Shown one piece after another: positions 1-8,339 of a stretch of DNA of 11,584 nucleotides. The number at the start of each line of letters is the position of its first letter. The stretch's first letter is position 1. The notes under the pieces were generated by a model that saw only the letters and a list, made by a program, of their open reading frames with translations, was not told the origin of the DNA and did no database searches. A program made the position numbers and the translations under genes. The stretch is from Russula earlei (taxonomy: Eukaryota; Basidiomycota; Agaricomycetes; Russulales; Russulaceae), in assembly GCA_025769875.1 (NCBI GenBank), contig JAGFNK010001282.1, positions 1 through 11,584 on the forward strand, in the 5' to 3' direction.

Positions 1-845
1 CAGTGGCGTCCCCTCCACGACTTGAATCATCAAGACTACCTTGGACGCATCCCTACCTCAGACCAGTTAGCTCGTCGCGCATTCACAGACACCTTCACCA
101 CCGCCTTTCGTGCACGCATCGTCCACACTTTTGCGGTCGAACCCTCCAACTGCCCTTGCCACCCAGTACAATCTCACCCCCTTCGGCATCTGCTCCAACG
201 TCGGGATATACGCCCCGGACGCTGACTTCCCCCTTGGACGCATCGCATACATTTTTAACACCTCGTTATTTAGGAAACTACTTACCTTGCCTGCTATTTA
301 CCGCCCTGCTTACGAGGGCTCGTTTTGCTTATCTATCGTACACGACTTCTTGGACGGACGTCTCGCTTTCGCATACGGCTACTTACACTTCGAGGAGAAC
401 AGTAACCGCGTGTCCCTACGTCACTATTCGACTTATACAGTCGACACCATCCGCTTTAACCCCCAGCTACTTCGCTTTTGCTTTACGCCTCGTATTCCCC
501 CTAACCCTCTCGAAATAATTGAGAGGTACCAGCTCGAAACTATAGATCTTGCGCACGGTTCTTAAAAAGTAAGAACCCTTGTAACGCTTCAATAAAGATC
601 GAATAAATCCTTTTCTTTTTTAACTAAAGTGCCTCGAGAATACGCCTTAGAAGAAGACGAAGAAGAAGACGCTATCACTAGACACGTCTTAAATCTAAAT
701 CACTATCGAACCTGGACCTCCCGCATTCCCTGTCACCACTTTAACCAACTTACACGACGTACCAGAATTGAACCACCTCACGAGGACTTCCCCCACCTTA
801 TTGTTAAAGAGTTCCTTGAGTCTTGCCTTTTGGACAGCTCTTAAG
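1..845 (+). pseudogene. Decayed upstream ORF of element A, part 1 (unrecognised protein)
   Basis: I do not recognise this protein. A coherent translation starts in frame 1 (DYLGRIPTSDQLARRAFTD, from about 28), moves to frame 2 near 150 and stays there to 841 with TAA stops at 563-565 and 593-595. Past those stops the same frame goes on into PREYALEEDEEEDA, an acidic patch at about 629-672. Features visible are an N-terminal basic/aromatic stretch, a region rich in Tyr, Phe, Leu and Arg that looks globular (about 180-520), and the acidic patch. The open frame over more than 650 bases, broken by only two stops, suggests former coding sequence rather than LTR or UTR. It sits on the same strand as gag and probably formed part of a long leader protein or Gag extension. 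No ATG start is visible. It could also be remains of a captured host gene. Confidence 0.5.
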
Positions 846-1367
846 CCACGACGAACACGCACTATACCTTGAAACCCTTAGTCGACTTCTACCACCAGCA
901 CGACAACAACTATTATATTGGCACCTTGCTCAAGCAAAAACATCCAAGGACAACCAGTTGACTACCAATCCTTACGCACCAGTGAATTAAACCTTGGACC
1001 AGAGTCATTCAACCACGCCACCTCATTGTCCATCCTTAAGACAGGGTATCGCTTGTTTTTACTGGCTTGGACATACATCAGCTACTATCGTCTCACTGTC
1101 CAGTTCTACCACCTACGCCTCAACAGAATACAAAGGGAAAATCAATCTTACGTCCAACTTGCTGTTGTACCAGGAATACACAACACCTTTGATTGGGAAA
1201 CTAACTCTTGGCTATACGACGCAGACTACAATCAACCTTGGGCAATTACCAGCCCAGACGCCTCATATACTGGTCCCCCTGCATACTATTCTGTCCCAGC
1301 AATCCTAGAAGCCTCAAGTCTCGCCCCTCGACCCCTCACACCATTCAACCACCACTGTCCCAACTAG
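838..1367 (+). pseudogene. Decayed upstream ORF of element A, part 2 (unrecognised, hydrophobic segment)
   Basis: The translation continues from part 1 by a frame 2 to frame 1 change near 838 (LLSHDEHALYLETLSRLLPP and on to about 945), then a change to frame 3, where a frame of about 140 codons stays open to the TAG at 1365-1367. The frame 1 piece looks helical and leucine-rich. The frame 3 piece contains an aromatic/hydrophobic segment around 1045-1110 (RLFLLAWTYISYYRLTVQFY) which could be an amphipathic helix or a weak membrane segment, followed by a Tyr/Pro-rich stretch (about 1190-1330). The other two frames are also partly open here, so the choice of frame 3 rests on amino-acid composition and on smooth linkage to the neighbours. 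Function unknown. Confidence 0.42.
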
Positions 1368-2118
1368 CCAAGAACGTTGGTCTGCCAGCACAGAAGATAC
1401 TGAGTCAATCCGTGGACAGCAAGGTGTAACTGCAAAACAGAGTATTGCACGTGCAACTTTCGACCAGACACACCTCCTACTCCTGACGGAATTACCTTGT
1501 GGACGCCAGGCGATTACCACCTCCCCATTCGATAAATCTGGCTCCTCGACACAGGAAGTGCATCCCAACGACCCCCTGAGAGAGAACAGTTCCCAACGCA
1601 AGAGGATTTCTTGTTGAAAGACCATTACCTCCTACCCCTCCTGACGCCTACACCCTTGTTTACCAATCGTATTCCTACCCCTGTCATACCTATCCAACCC
1701 TTTGCATCACCCCTTGTTGAATCCCCTGATAGTGACATTAGGAATACTGATTTACACTGTATCTACCAGAACAATCCTTCTTAGCATTAAACCTACCTAC
1801 ACGTTCAAAGAGAGAATTGAATTCAAGAATTATTGTACCCAAGCTTGGCATCAGACGACACACTTTATAGTTACAAGCACCCACCAAGGAAATAAGCTTT
1901 GCCATCTCTCCAGCAGAATTTGAAGGATATCTGTGGAAAACCCGAGTAGTTCTAACACAAAGCAGCATTACTGAAGAATACTCCCGAATCCAATTAAGAA
2001 AACATCAAGGAAGACCCGATACCATTCGAAACCAGCCTACACCATTGCATATCCTTGGAACAACGGCCATTGGACTATAACAGTCGTCTAGATCTATGAG
2101 CACTAGGAGAACATCACT
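1368..2118 (+). pseudogene. Decayed upstream ORF of element A, part 3 (Pro/Thr-rich linker and short globular piece)
   Basis: No full-length frame survives. Plausible pieces are frame 1 at about 1309-1617; frame 3 at about 1443-1784, interrupted by a TAA at 1533, rich in Pro and Thr (RPDTPPTPDGITLWTPGDYH, then PLLTPTPLFTNRIPTPVIPI); and frame 2 at 1784-2077 with one TAG at 1868-1870, whose later part (SPAEFEGYLWKTRVVLTQ) looks globular. The composition is that of a disordered linker between the upstream region and the Gag leader. Which frame is ancestral at each point is uncertain. No host gene or RNA gene is seen in this stretch. Confidence 0.35.
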
Positions 2119-2642
2119 GACGAAGAAGAAAATCTAATCCCACTCCTATTTGAAAACCTCAGTTACGACACCCAAGATCACTGTTACCGAGGAAAATTTG
2201 CAGGCACACCTATTATCAACCACGGAAATCTTTCTGACACTTGGTTATACGAAGACGATAACGACGAAGTTACCACCGAACAACTTAAAGCGGCAGCCCC
2301 AGGAGCAGAAAACGTTCAAGACTTCAACCCCTATAACTACACAGGCCCTCTTCCTAGACAGACCAGTCAAGTGGAGCCGTTCTAGAGACATTGGGTTTAC
2401 TATAACAATCGAGAAGTCGATTTCTCAGCCAGAACACCTCAAGAAGTTACCGCTATCCTAGGAACTGCTCAGAGCACTCGAAGCACCACTCCAGGACCTT
2501 CTACTCGGCAATACCCAACAACCTACTCCTTACAACTAGCAACGTACCACAAGCAGTCCCTCGAACGCTCACTCCAACTAGAATCCAACTACAAGGTTCA
2601 GCCCCACCTATTGTTACAGCTACAACAACTCAGAATCCCACC
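2119..2642 (+). pseudogene. Gag leader region of element A, acidic, frameshifted
   Basis: Frame 1 reads from about 2119 (DEEENLIPLLFENLSYDTQD) with one in-frame TAG at 2383-2385 and continues with RHWVYYNNREVDFSARTPQE to about 2520. The piece is acidic and rich in Asn and Tyr, then Ser/Thr/Pro-rich. Frame 3 is open from at least 2463 up to the ATG at 2643, so a frame change near 2500 probably links this leader to the Gag core. Leaders of this kind ahead of the Gag capsid region are plausible in fungal Ty3/Gypsy elements, but no named domain is recognisable. Single-base damage rather than a designed junction is inferred, because stops and frame changes are scattered. Confidence 0.5.
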
Positions 2643-3580
2643 ATGTCAAGCAATCCACGCCTTGTCGGAACAGCACCAGAACCCTTTGACGGAAAGGCTG
2701 ATAACGCAGAAGCCTTTTGGGCAGCTTTGGCCAATTATTATTACATCAATGGCGACTCCTTTACAGATGAAAGCAAGAAAGTTGCCGCTGCACTAACCCA
2801 CTTTAAAGTAGGAACACCCGCTGGAGCGTGGGCTAGAGAACAAACCACCAAGGCTATGGCTCGTACCGTAGCAGACTATGGGTCATGGGACGACTTCAAG
2901 AAAGCCTTTGCCGATCATTTTATCCCTGCAGAAGCAGAATTGGCCTCCGCTAATACCATGCACACCTATTATCAAGGAAACTACCATTTAATGAATGGTA
3001 TCAGAAATGGTCGCACCACGCATCACGAGCTACCACCGACGAAAGAACAAAGATGTACGCATTTAGGAAGAACATCACCCGGCCTTACATCAGAAAATAC
3101 TGGGAATCACACCACACCAACTACACTTGCAGCCCTTGTCAAAGCAGCAAGAGAATTCGACAACCTTTTCCACCTATACAACTCCACTGCTTTTCGAGGA
3201 GGACGCTCTGTGCGTGCCCGAGGATTGAAACTCAAGGATCAGATAATCCATTGGAAATTAACTTGTACCAAGGAGAGCCCAATGAACGACCCTGGGAATC
3301 CAGAAGTGAAAGGAAACCCCTCACAGATGCAGAGAAAGAATTTCGACGCAAGAACAATCTCTGTTATTATTGTGGAAAGAAGAATCATATGGCAAATCAA
3401 TGTAGAGCAAAGAAAGCAGCTCAAGGACGCCAACGACAAGGATCTCGCCCCCAAACAGTCAGAGCTACAACCATCCAAGATGAAAACATCGAACCTGCGC
3501 AAGAAGAACCCGTTCCTGTTGCTTCACTAACACTTGGAGAGAGACACTTGCAGACTCGATCCTCCGCCCAAGATCTGCTC
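2643..3580 (+). pseudogene. gag: Gag (capsid and CCHC nucleocapsid) of element A, frameshifted
   Basis: Gag forms the virus-like particle and packages the element RNA. Frame 3 from the ATG at 2643 gives a capsid-type region (EPFDGKADNAEAFWAALANY, then KVAAALTHFKVGTPAGAWAR and WDDFKKAFADHFIP) typical of the retrotransposon Gag family. The frame changes to 2 near 2985 (FNEWYQKWSHHASRATTDE), passes back to frame 3 near 3100 (LAALVKAAREFDNLFHLYNS) and returns to frame 2 near 3225. The nucleocapsid knuckle CYYCGKKNHMANQC (C-x2-C-x4-H-x4-C) lies at 3362-3403 in frame 2 and is followed by a basic stretch. At least three indels therefore break the gene. The ATG at 2643 is the first Met of the capsid frame, but frame 3 is open upstream of it, so it may be internal. 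The Gag/protease boundary is approximate. Confidence 0.85.
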
Positions 3581-3649
3581 CTATGGATTTTTAATTGGAC
3601 CCCCTTCTGCACCGAGGGACCGGTCCAAATCAGTACGATACAAAGAGAA

Positions 3650-4110
3650 ATCAATTACCCCAAAGTTTTTACCAAGAATATTCGCTCCCCTTCCATTGCC
3701 TTGAAAGTTACCTTAGTAGGGAAGACAAGCGGCAAAGAAATCGGTGCAAGAGCCCTGCTCGACAGTGGAGCAGAAGGAATGATAATCCATGAACGATTTG
3801 CACAAAGACACCACCTGCACCTTCGAACTATGATCAAACCTTGCCAGCACAAAATGTAGATGGAACACAAAATGCCAATGGACTAATACGCTTTAGCACC
3901 ATCCAAAGACTTCGCATTCAAGCGCACACAGGCGCACTCATGACGAACAAGCAGAATTCCTTGTCACTAACATTGGAGATCACGACATTATCTTAGGAAC
4001 AGATTGGCTACGACACCACAACCCAGATATTGATTGGGCAAATGATACAATCACACTGAGGAACTGCCCCCGAACTTGCCTTACCACACACCCAAGCATA
4101 ACCATTGCAT
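3650..4110 (+). pseudogene. Retroviral-type aspartic protease of element A, frameshifted
   Basis: This domain cuts the Gag-Pol polyprotein and acts as a dimer. The active-site motif ALLDSGAEG is in frame 2 with the catalytic Asp codon at 3761-3763. The frame then changes to 1 near 3840 (LPAQNVDGTQNANGLIRFST) and to 3 near 3935, where the conserved C-terminal signature DIILGTDWL appears at about 3984-4010, followed by HHNPDIDW. The spacing between the DSGA and ILG motifs fits a Ty3/Gypsy protease. Frame 2 ends with a TAG at 3857-3859. Two indels within about 100 bases mean that no complete protease is made from this copy. All key residues remain readable. Confidence 0.85.
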
Positions 4111-4216
4111 CTGCATCTGGAACGGGAATTACCAAATACAAGCGCTTACTTTCCCTGAAGAAGAAGAAGATTTGCAACATTGCTGCACTAATCTTCCCAG
4201 ATACTGAAGGACCATT

Positions 4217-4740
4217 GAACCCATGTGTGACGAACAAATCACGATGCGTTTACCAATAACAATCAGCATAAGAGCCAAATCAACCACAGCTACCAACTAG
4301 CCATGCAGAAACACCCCCAAGACATTAGACGAACTTATCCCTGCCCAATTCTTGAAATGGCGAAAGGTTTTCGAACAAGCTCTCAACGCCTTCCTGCTCA
4401 CCAACCATGGGACCATGCAATCAATCTAAAACCAGGGATCGCCCGACGCGATTCTGGCATTTATCGACTTACTCCCAAGGAACTACAAGCCCTAAAAGAA
4501 TACTTAGACGAACATTTGAAAAGAGGCACAATCCGACCATCAAAAGCAGCTATTGCCAGCCCATTCTTCTTTGTAGAAAAGAAAGGAGGAAATCTACGAC
4601 CAGTGCAAGACTACAGAGCCCTGAATACAGCAACTGTCAAAGACGCGTATCCACTACCCTTGATTCCTGAATTAATTGACAAACTCCAAGGAGCCCAATA
4701 CTTTACCAAGTTTGACGTACGATGGGGATACAACAATATC
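4217..4740 (+). pseudogene. pol: Protease-RT linker and N-terminal part of reverse transcriptase, element A
   Basis: Frame 2 from about 4217 carries the linker (EPMCDEQITMRLP and TLDELIPAQFLKWRKVFEQA) with a TAG at 4298-4300. Near 4380 the reading moves to frame 1 and gives the RT entry block: RLPAHQPWDHAINLKPG, IRPSKAAIASPFFFVEKKGG, LRPVQDYRALNTATV, YPLPLIPELIDKLQGAQ and then KFDVRWGYNNI. The last is RT motif A with its catalytic Asp intact. Frame 1 hits TGA at 4756-4758, and the homologous reading continues in frame 2 from about 4736, which implies one indel in between. The gene is thus split in the fingers/palm region, close after motif A. Confidence 0.88.
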
Positions 4741-7285
4741 GCCTCAGAGAGGCGATGAACACCTCGCAGCATTCAAGACACCATTAGGACTCTTCGAACC
4801 ATTAATAATGACATTTGGTCTCTGCAACGCCCCAGCCACTTTCCAACGCTTTATGAACACCATCCTAGCAAAATACATTGCCACTGAACGAGTGGTTGTT
4901 TATTTAGATGATATACTAATCATGGCGCAAACCTTGAACGAACTAGACGACTGGACACATAAGGTCCTAAAAACACTCCAAGACCACGACTTATACTTGA
5001 AACCAGAGAAATGTGCTTTCCGACAAACCTCTATTAGTTACCTAGGCATCAATATCTCCCAAGGACGAATATCCATGGACCAAGACAAGTTAATAGGCAT
5101 TACAAAATGGCCTACTCCGACCAACATTACGGAAGTACAAGCATTTCTAGGATTCTGCAACTTCTATCGACGATTTATCCACCAATACTCTCGAATAGCA
5201 CGGCCCTTGTTTAACTTAACAAAGAAAGAAAACCCCTTCAAGTGGGAAGACGATGAAGAACAAGCATTTCAGAAACTAATCCAAGCATTCACAACGGCCC
5301 CAATCCTCATGTTACCTAACCACACGAAACCCTTTCGACTCATCTGCGATGCAAGTGACTTTGCAGTCGGTGCAATCTTGGAACAACCCGATGAATTTAA
5401 CAGATATCACCCAGTAGCCTATTTCTCGAAATCCTTGGACCCCGCACAACGAAATTACATGATCTATGATAAAGAACTCCTTGCTATCGTCTTATCCCTC
5501 TGGCACTTCCGACACTACCTTGAAGGCGCTACACACCCCATTGATCTATGGACAGACCACAATAACTTGACATACTTCATGACAAAACAAAAACTCACAA
5601 GACGACAAGCCCGATGGGCACTCCTCCTCAGCAATTTCGACTTCACCATCACCCACCACCCAGGAACTATGAACAAAGCAGACGGTCTGTCCAGGCGGCC
5701 AGACTTTAAAGAGGGGATACAAAACGAAAATGATGGAAAGGTGCTCCTAGATGACAAATTTTTTAAAATTAGAGCAACACGCACCTCTGCTACAGAACCA
5801 ATCGGCGACCAGGAACTTCAACAACAACTACGATCTAGCAAAGACTATGACCCAGAAGTATCTAACGCGTTAGCAATCATTATAAAGAATGGACCAAGGC
5901 GACTATCCAAAGGCTTACAGGACTGGAACCTTGAAGATGGACTAATACTATTCAAAGGAAAAGTCTATATCCCAAACAATGACACCCTAAGAAAGAAAAT
6001 TCTAAAACTACACCACAACTCCCTTGCCACTGGGCATCCTGGCCAATGGAAAACTTATGAACTAATCAGCCGAAACTATTGGTGGCCAGGAATGCTAACT
6101 TATGTCAAAAGTTATGTAGATGGTTGTGCAATTTGCCAAAGTACCAAGAACCGTCCAAAGACAGAAACACCCCTTGTACCGATTACACCAGCTGGAGAAG
6201 TATGGAAAAGCATCACTATGGACTTTATCACGGACCTACCAATTTCAGAAGGCTTCGACAGCCTCCTAGTCGTGGTAGATGGATTCAGTAAAGCAATAAT
6301 CATTACCCCTTGCCACAAGACAATCACAGCAGACGAAACAGCAACACTAATCATGAACAATGTCTGGAGAAGAATAGGGCTCCCAACACAAATAATATCG
6401 GACAGAGGCCCTCAGTTCGCAGCAAAAGTCACTCAAGAACTATGGAAGAAGTTAAATGTCAAAGTATCATTAAGCACAGCATATCACCCACAGACAGATG
6501 GAGAAACAGAACAAGTTAACCAAGAACTAGAACAATACCTACGAATATTTTGCAACCATCAAGCAGACAATTGGGCAGAACTAGTTCCCTTTATGGAGTT
6601 CGCACATAATGCCAGACAACACAGTGCTACGAACAAACCCCCGTTTGAAGTCTGGTATGGCTTTAACCCAACATTTGCTCCGCCCCTTGCCTTTACATCA
6701 AAGTTCCCTTCGATCCAAGAAAGACTATCAAGACTAAACCAACTCAGAGAAGAAGTAGCTGCCTCCCTGAACCGAGCAACAGAAATCATGAAGCAATCAG
6801 GACCTCAATCCTCCACATTTCGTTTTAAAGGAGGGGATCAAGTATGGCTGGAAGCCACGAATCTACGAACCACTCACCCAAAAGCAAAACTAGCCCCTCG
6901 ACGCTATGGGCCATTCAAAGTCACCACTGCCTATCCAGTAAATGTTCGCCTCGAGCTACCAAAGTCTTGGAAGATACACCCGGTTTTTCACCACTCCCTG
7001 ATTAAACCTTACAAAGAAACCATTGCCCATGGTCCTAACTTTTCAAACCCACCACCAATATTAGTCGAAGGTGAAGAACAATATGAAGTAGAACAGATCC
7101 TAAACTCTCGGCTCTCCCCAAACCGCAAAGGAATCCAATACCTAGTTAAATGGAAAGGGTATACGGTCGCAGAAAATACTTGGGAACCAGCATCTAACCT
7201 ATTAAAAGCGCAATCACTTGTTAAAGACTTCCATCAGAAATATCCGAAGGCGCTTAGAACAATTCCCACCAGGAGTAACCCCTAA
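4676..7285 (+). CDS. pol: Pol of element A: RT palm, RNase H, integrase and chromodomain (long open frame, lacks RT N-terminus)
   Basis: The open frame has 869 codons and begins with TTG. Residues 1 to about 20 are out of the homologous frame, so meaningful Pol starts near 4736 (RGDEHLAAFKT), and a true start is absent. Domains in order: RT with FGLCNAPATFQ and catalytic YLDD at residues 76-79; RNase H with D225 (CDAS), E267 (YDKELLA), D294 (WTDHNN) and D336 (ADGLSRR); integrase zinc finger H447, H454, C484, C487; integrase core D516, D576 and E612, exactly D(35)E; GPF at 745-747; chromodomain from Y803 with W826 and Y829 matching the aromatic cage of HP1-type domains, then NTWEP. All catalytic residues are present. 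Integrase inserts the cDNA, and the chromodomain in this family is known or proposed to steer insertion to methylated histone H3. With the N-terminal RT in another frame, a working polyprotein is not expected. Confidence 0.93.
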   Translation: MTNSKEPNTLPSLTYDGDTTISPQRGDEHLAAFKTPLGLFEPLIMTFGLCNAPATFQRFMNTILAKYIATERVVVYLDDILIMAQTLNELDDWTHKVLKTLQDHDLYLKPEKCAFRQTSISYLGINISQGRISMDQDKLIGITKWPTPTNITEVQAFLGFCNFYRRFIHQYSRIARPLFNLTKKENPFKWEDDEEQAFQKLIQAFTTAPILMLPNHTKPFRLICDASDFAVGAILEQPDEFNRYHPVAYFSKSLDPAQRNYMIYDKELLAIVLSLWHFRHYLEGATHPIDLWTDHNNLTYFMTKQKLTRRQARWALLLSNFDFTITHHPGTMNKADGLSRRPDFKEGIQNENDGKVLLDDKFFKIRATRTSATEPIGDQELQQQLRSSKDYDPEVSNALAIIIKNGPRRLSKGLQDWNLEDGLILFKGKVYIPNNDTLRKKILKLHHNSLATGHPGQWKTYELISRNYWWPGMLTYVKSYVDGCAICQSTKNRPKTETPLVPITPAGEVWKSITMDFITDLPISEGFDSLLVVVDGFSKAIIITPCHKTITADETATLIMNNVWRRIGLPTQIISDRGPQFAAKVTQELWKKLNVKVSLSTAYHPQTDGETEQVNQELEQYLRIFCNHQADNWAELVPFMEFAHNARQHSATNKPPFEVWYGFNPTFAPPLAFTSKFPSIQERLSRLNQLREEVAASLNRATEIMKQSGPQSSTFRFKGGDQVWLEATNLRTTHPKAKLAPRRYGPFKVTTAYPVNVRLELPKSWKIHPVFHHSLIKPYKETIAHGPNFSNPPPILVEGEEQYEVEQILNSRLSPNRKGIQYLVKWKGYTVAENTWEPASNLLKAQSLVKDFHQKYPKALRTIPTRSNP

Positions 7286-7518
7286 ACCAACAACTCTCAT
7301 CATGACCTCTGTCGACGATTACCTTTATCCTTGTTACCAACAAACTTTTCAGAGAACTCCTGCGATCACATGCACTCAATCGACCACGGCTATCCCCAAA
7401 GCGATCCATAAAACAAGGGAGAACTCCTCACGAACCAACAGACTTTGACTCTTCATATGCAAACTACTCCACCTTCCAAAGAAACAAATTCCTACTGTTG
7501 CAGGAGCAACAAGTCTAT
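7286..7518 (+). other. 3' untranslated tail of element A between pol stop and polypurine tract
   Basis: About 230 bases follow the pol TAA. Frame 3 is open from 7218 to 7448, overlapping the end of pol, and could be an old C-terminal extension reached by a frame change, but its composition (Thr, Pro, Ser, Gln) gives no recognisable domain. Nothing else is seen here. Confidence 0.5.
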
Positions 7519-7532
7519 AAAGAGGGGATGAA
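7516..7532 (+). promoter_or_regulatory. Polypurine tract of element A (plus-strand primer)
   Basis: The purine run AAAGAGGGGA (7519-7528) followed by TGAA stands just left of TGTTACGAACC. In LTR retrotransposons the RNase H-resistant polypurine tract lies directly 5' of the 3' LTR and primes plus-strand DNA. The position after pol and the TG start of the next segment support this call. Confidence 0.8.
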
Positions 7533-7796
7533 TGTTACGAACCAAGGCCAAGTCCTGGCCGAGGATTGTCCTATTTTACTCAAGAAAGACCTCTCTCACT
7601 TTGCATTGCTGACTCCCTTCCATTTCCTGGGCTATCCCTCCTGTGGTACAAGATATTGCTATTGCAAAGGCACTCTAACATGACCAGGCACCGGTTTCCT
7701 AATCGGGTAATCATCGCGTGGCAGCCACATGGCCACCCAGCCACCATGGACCAAAAACAGCAGCACAAACTCTTAGAAACTGTTGCATAAATCATC

Positions 7797-7897
7797 TGAC
7801 ATCATCAAGGCTCCAATGACATCATGGCTGACTGAGCAACTCCACAGTGACCTCATAGGCTCACTAAGCGCCCCACAGTGACATCATAATGATGTCA
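7797..7897 (+). promoter_or_regulatory. Array of TGACATCA (CRE/ATF-like) sites in the LTR U3, with a 19-bp palindrome
   Basis: TGACATCA occurs at 7797-7804, 7817-7824 and 7879-7886, the one-base variant TGACCTCA at 7848-7855, and the reverse copy TGATGTCA at 7890-7897. The last two form a perfect palindrome at 7879-7897 (two 9-base arms around one base). CCACAGTGAC is repeated 31 bases apart (7842 and 7873). The motif is one base away from the cAMP-response/ATF core TGACGTCA, and bZIP activators bind such sites. Binding here is inferred from the sequence and position only. Confidence 0.6.
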
Positions 7898-7935
7898 TCG
7901 CTCCACAAGGATCAGTAATGCGCTCAGTAAGCCTG

Positions 7936-7956
7936 AAACTTGACACAAGCAAGTTT
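7936..7956. repeat. Perfect inverted repeat in U3
   Basis: AAACTTG (7936-7942) and CAAGTTT (7950-7956) are exact reverse complements around a 7-base spacer that itself contains ACAAG. It lies between the CRE-like array and the CCAAT box. It could be a protein-binding dyad; no function is shown. Confidence 0.4.
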
Positions 7957-7972
7957 ATGCCTCTGTAGTCCT

Positions 7973-7977
7973 ATTGG
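7973..7977 (-). promoter_or_regulatory. Inverted CCAAT box
   Basis: ATTGG (CCAAT on the minus strand, within CCTATTGGATGG) stands about 60 bases upstream of the TATA box, a normal place for a CCAAT element bound by the fungal HAP/NF-Y complex. A five-base motif alone is weak; the context raises it. Confidence 0.45.
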
Positions 7978-8033
7978 ATGGTACCAAAGAGTCTAGAATA
8001 GTCCCAGTACTTTGTAATCGACCCTGTACACTG

Positions 8034-8040
8034 TATATAA
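8034..8040 (+). promoter_or_regulatory. TATA box of the LTR promoter
   Basis: TATATAA within CTGTATATAAGCCCC is a strong TATA element. It lies about 500 bases into the LTR, downstream of the CRE-like array and the inverted CCAAT box. The transcription start, and so the U3/R border, would be expected about 25-40 bases further (roughly 8060-8080). Confidence 0.7.
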
Positions 8041-8339
8041 GCCCCAATGAAGCATGGCAGTCGTCAGACTGTCCATTTGTGATACTCTCATACTCCTGGG
8101 TACTCCCCTGTGACCGCTCAGTTTAAAGACTTCCCTCGCCTCCAAGGTACTCTTCAACGACCGCCTTGTCTAAAGCCCCTTCGCTGCACTGGCCTCCAGT
8201 CTTCGCCTCTGCCTCTTGCAACACCTACCAGTCCCCATCTGGTACCTCCTTGTCGTTTGGCTCGTCCTCCTGTTCAACGCCGCCTTCGCTGCGTACCATC
8301 TGTTCCGACCTTTGCCCACCTGCTCCTGAGTCCTTAGTG

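Noticed and set aside
1..600. Search for the 5' LTR of element A at the left edge.
   Set aside because: Nothing resembling TGTTACGAACC, the TGACATCA array, or the TATATAAGCCCC block of the 3' LTR is present; the stretch reads as decayed protein instead.
585..620. AATAAA followed by a T-rich stretch, resembling the end of an LTR or a polyadenylation site.
   Set aside because: The same reading frame runs through it with only two stops and resumes as protein (PREYALEEDEEEDA); no matching sequence is found in the 3' LTR, and no primer binding site follows.
1542..1562. LLDTGSAS in frame 3, which looks like an aspartic protease active site.
   Set aside because: There is no hydrophobic lead-in strand and no ILG signature downstream, the frame has a TAA just before it, and a clear protease with DSGA and ILGTDW sits at 3761-4010. 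Chance match in a Pro/Ser/Thr-rich linker.
3190..3260. Frame change in Gag as a possible programmed +1 or -1 frameshift.
   Set aside because: Frame changes occur eight or more times in both directions inside conserved domains, not at a domain junction; this is damage rather than a programmed site.
5515..5784. Minus-strand open frames (this one and others of 60-100 codons across the window).
   Set aside because: They mirror the coding strand of RT, RNase H and integrase and show no domain or motif of their own.
8110..8337. Open frame of about 75 codons just before the B protease.
   Set aside because: It is Pro/Leu/Arg-rich by virtue of pyrimidine-rich DNA, with no recognisable motif, and lies where LTR R/U5 is expected.
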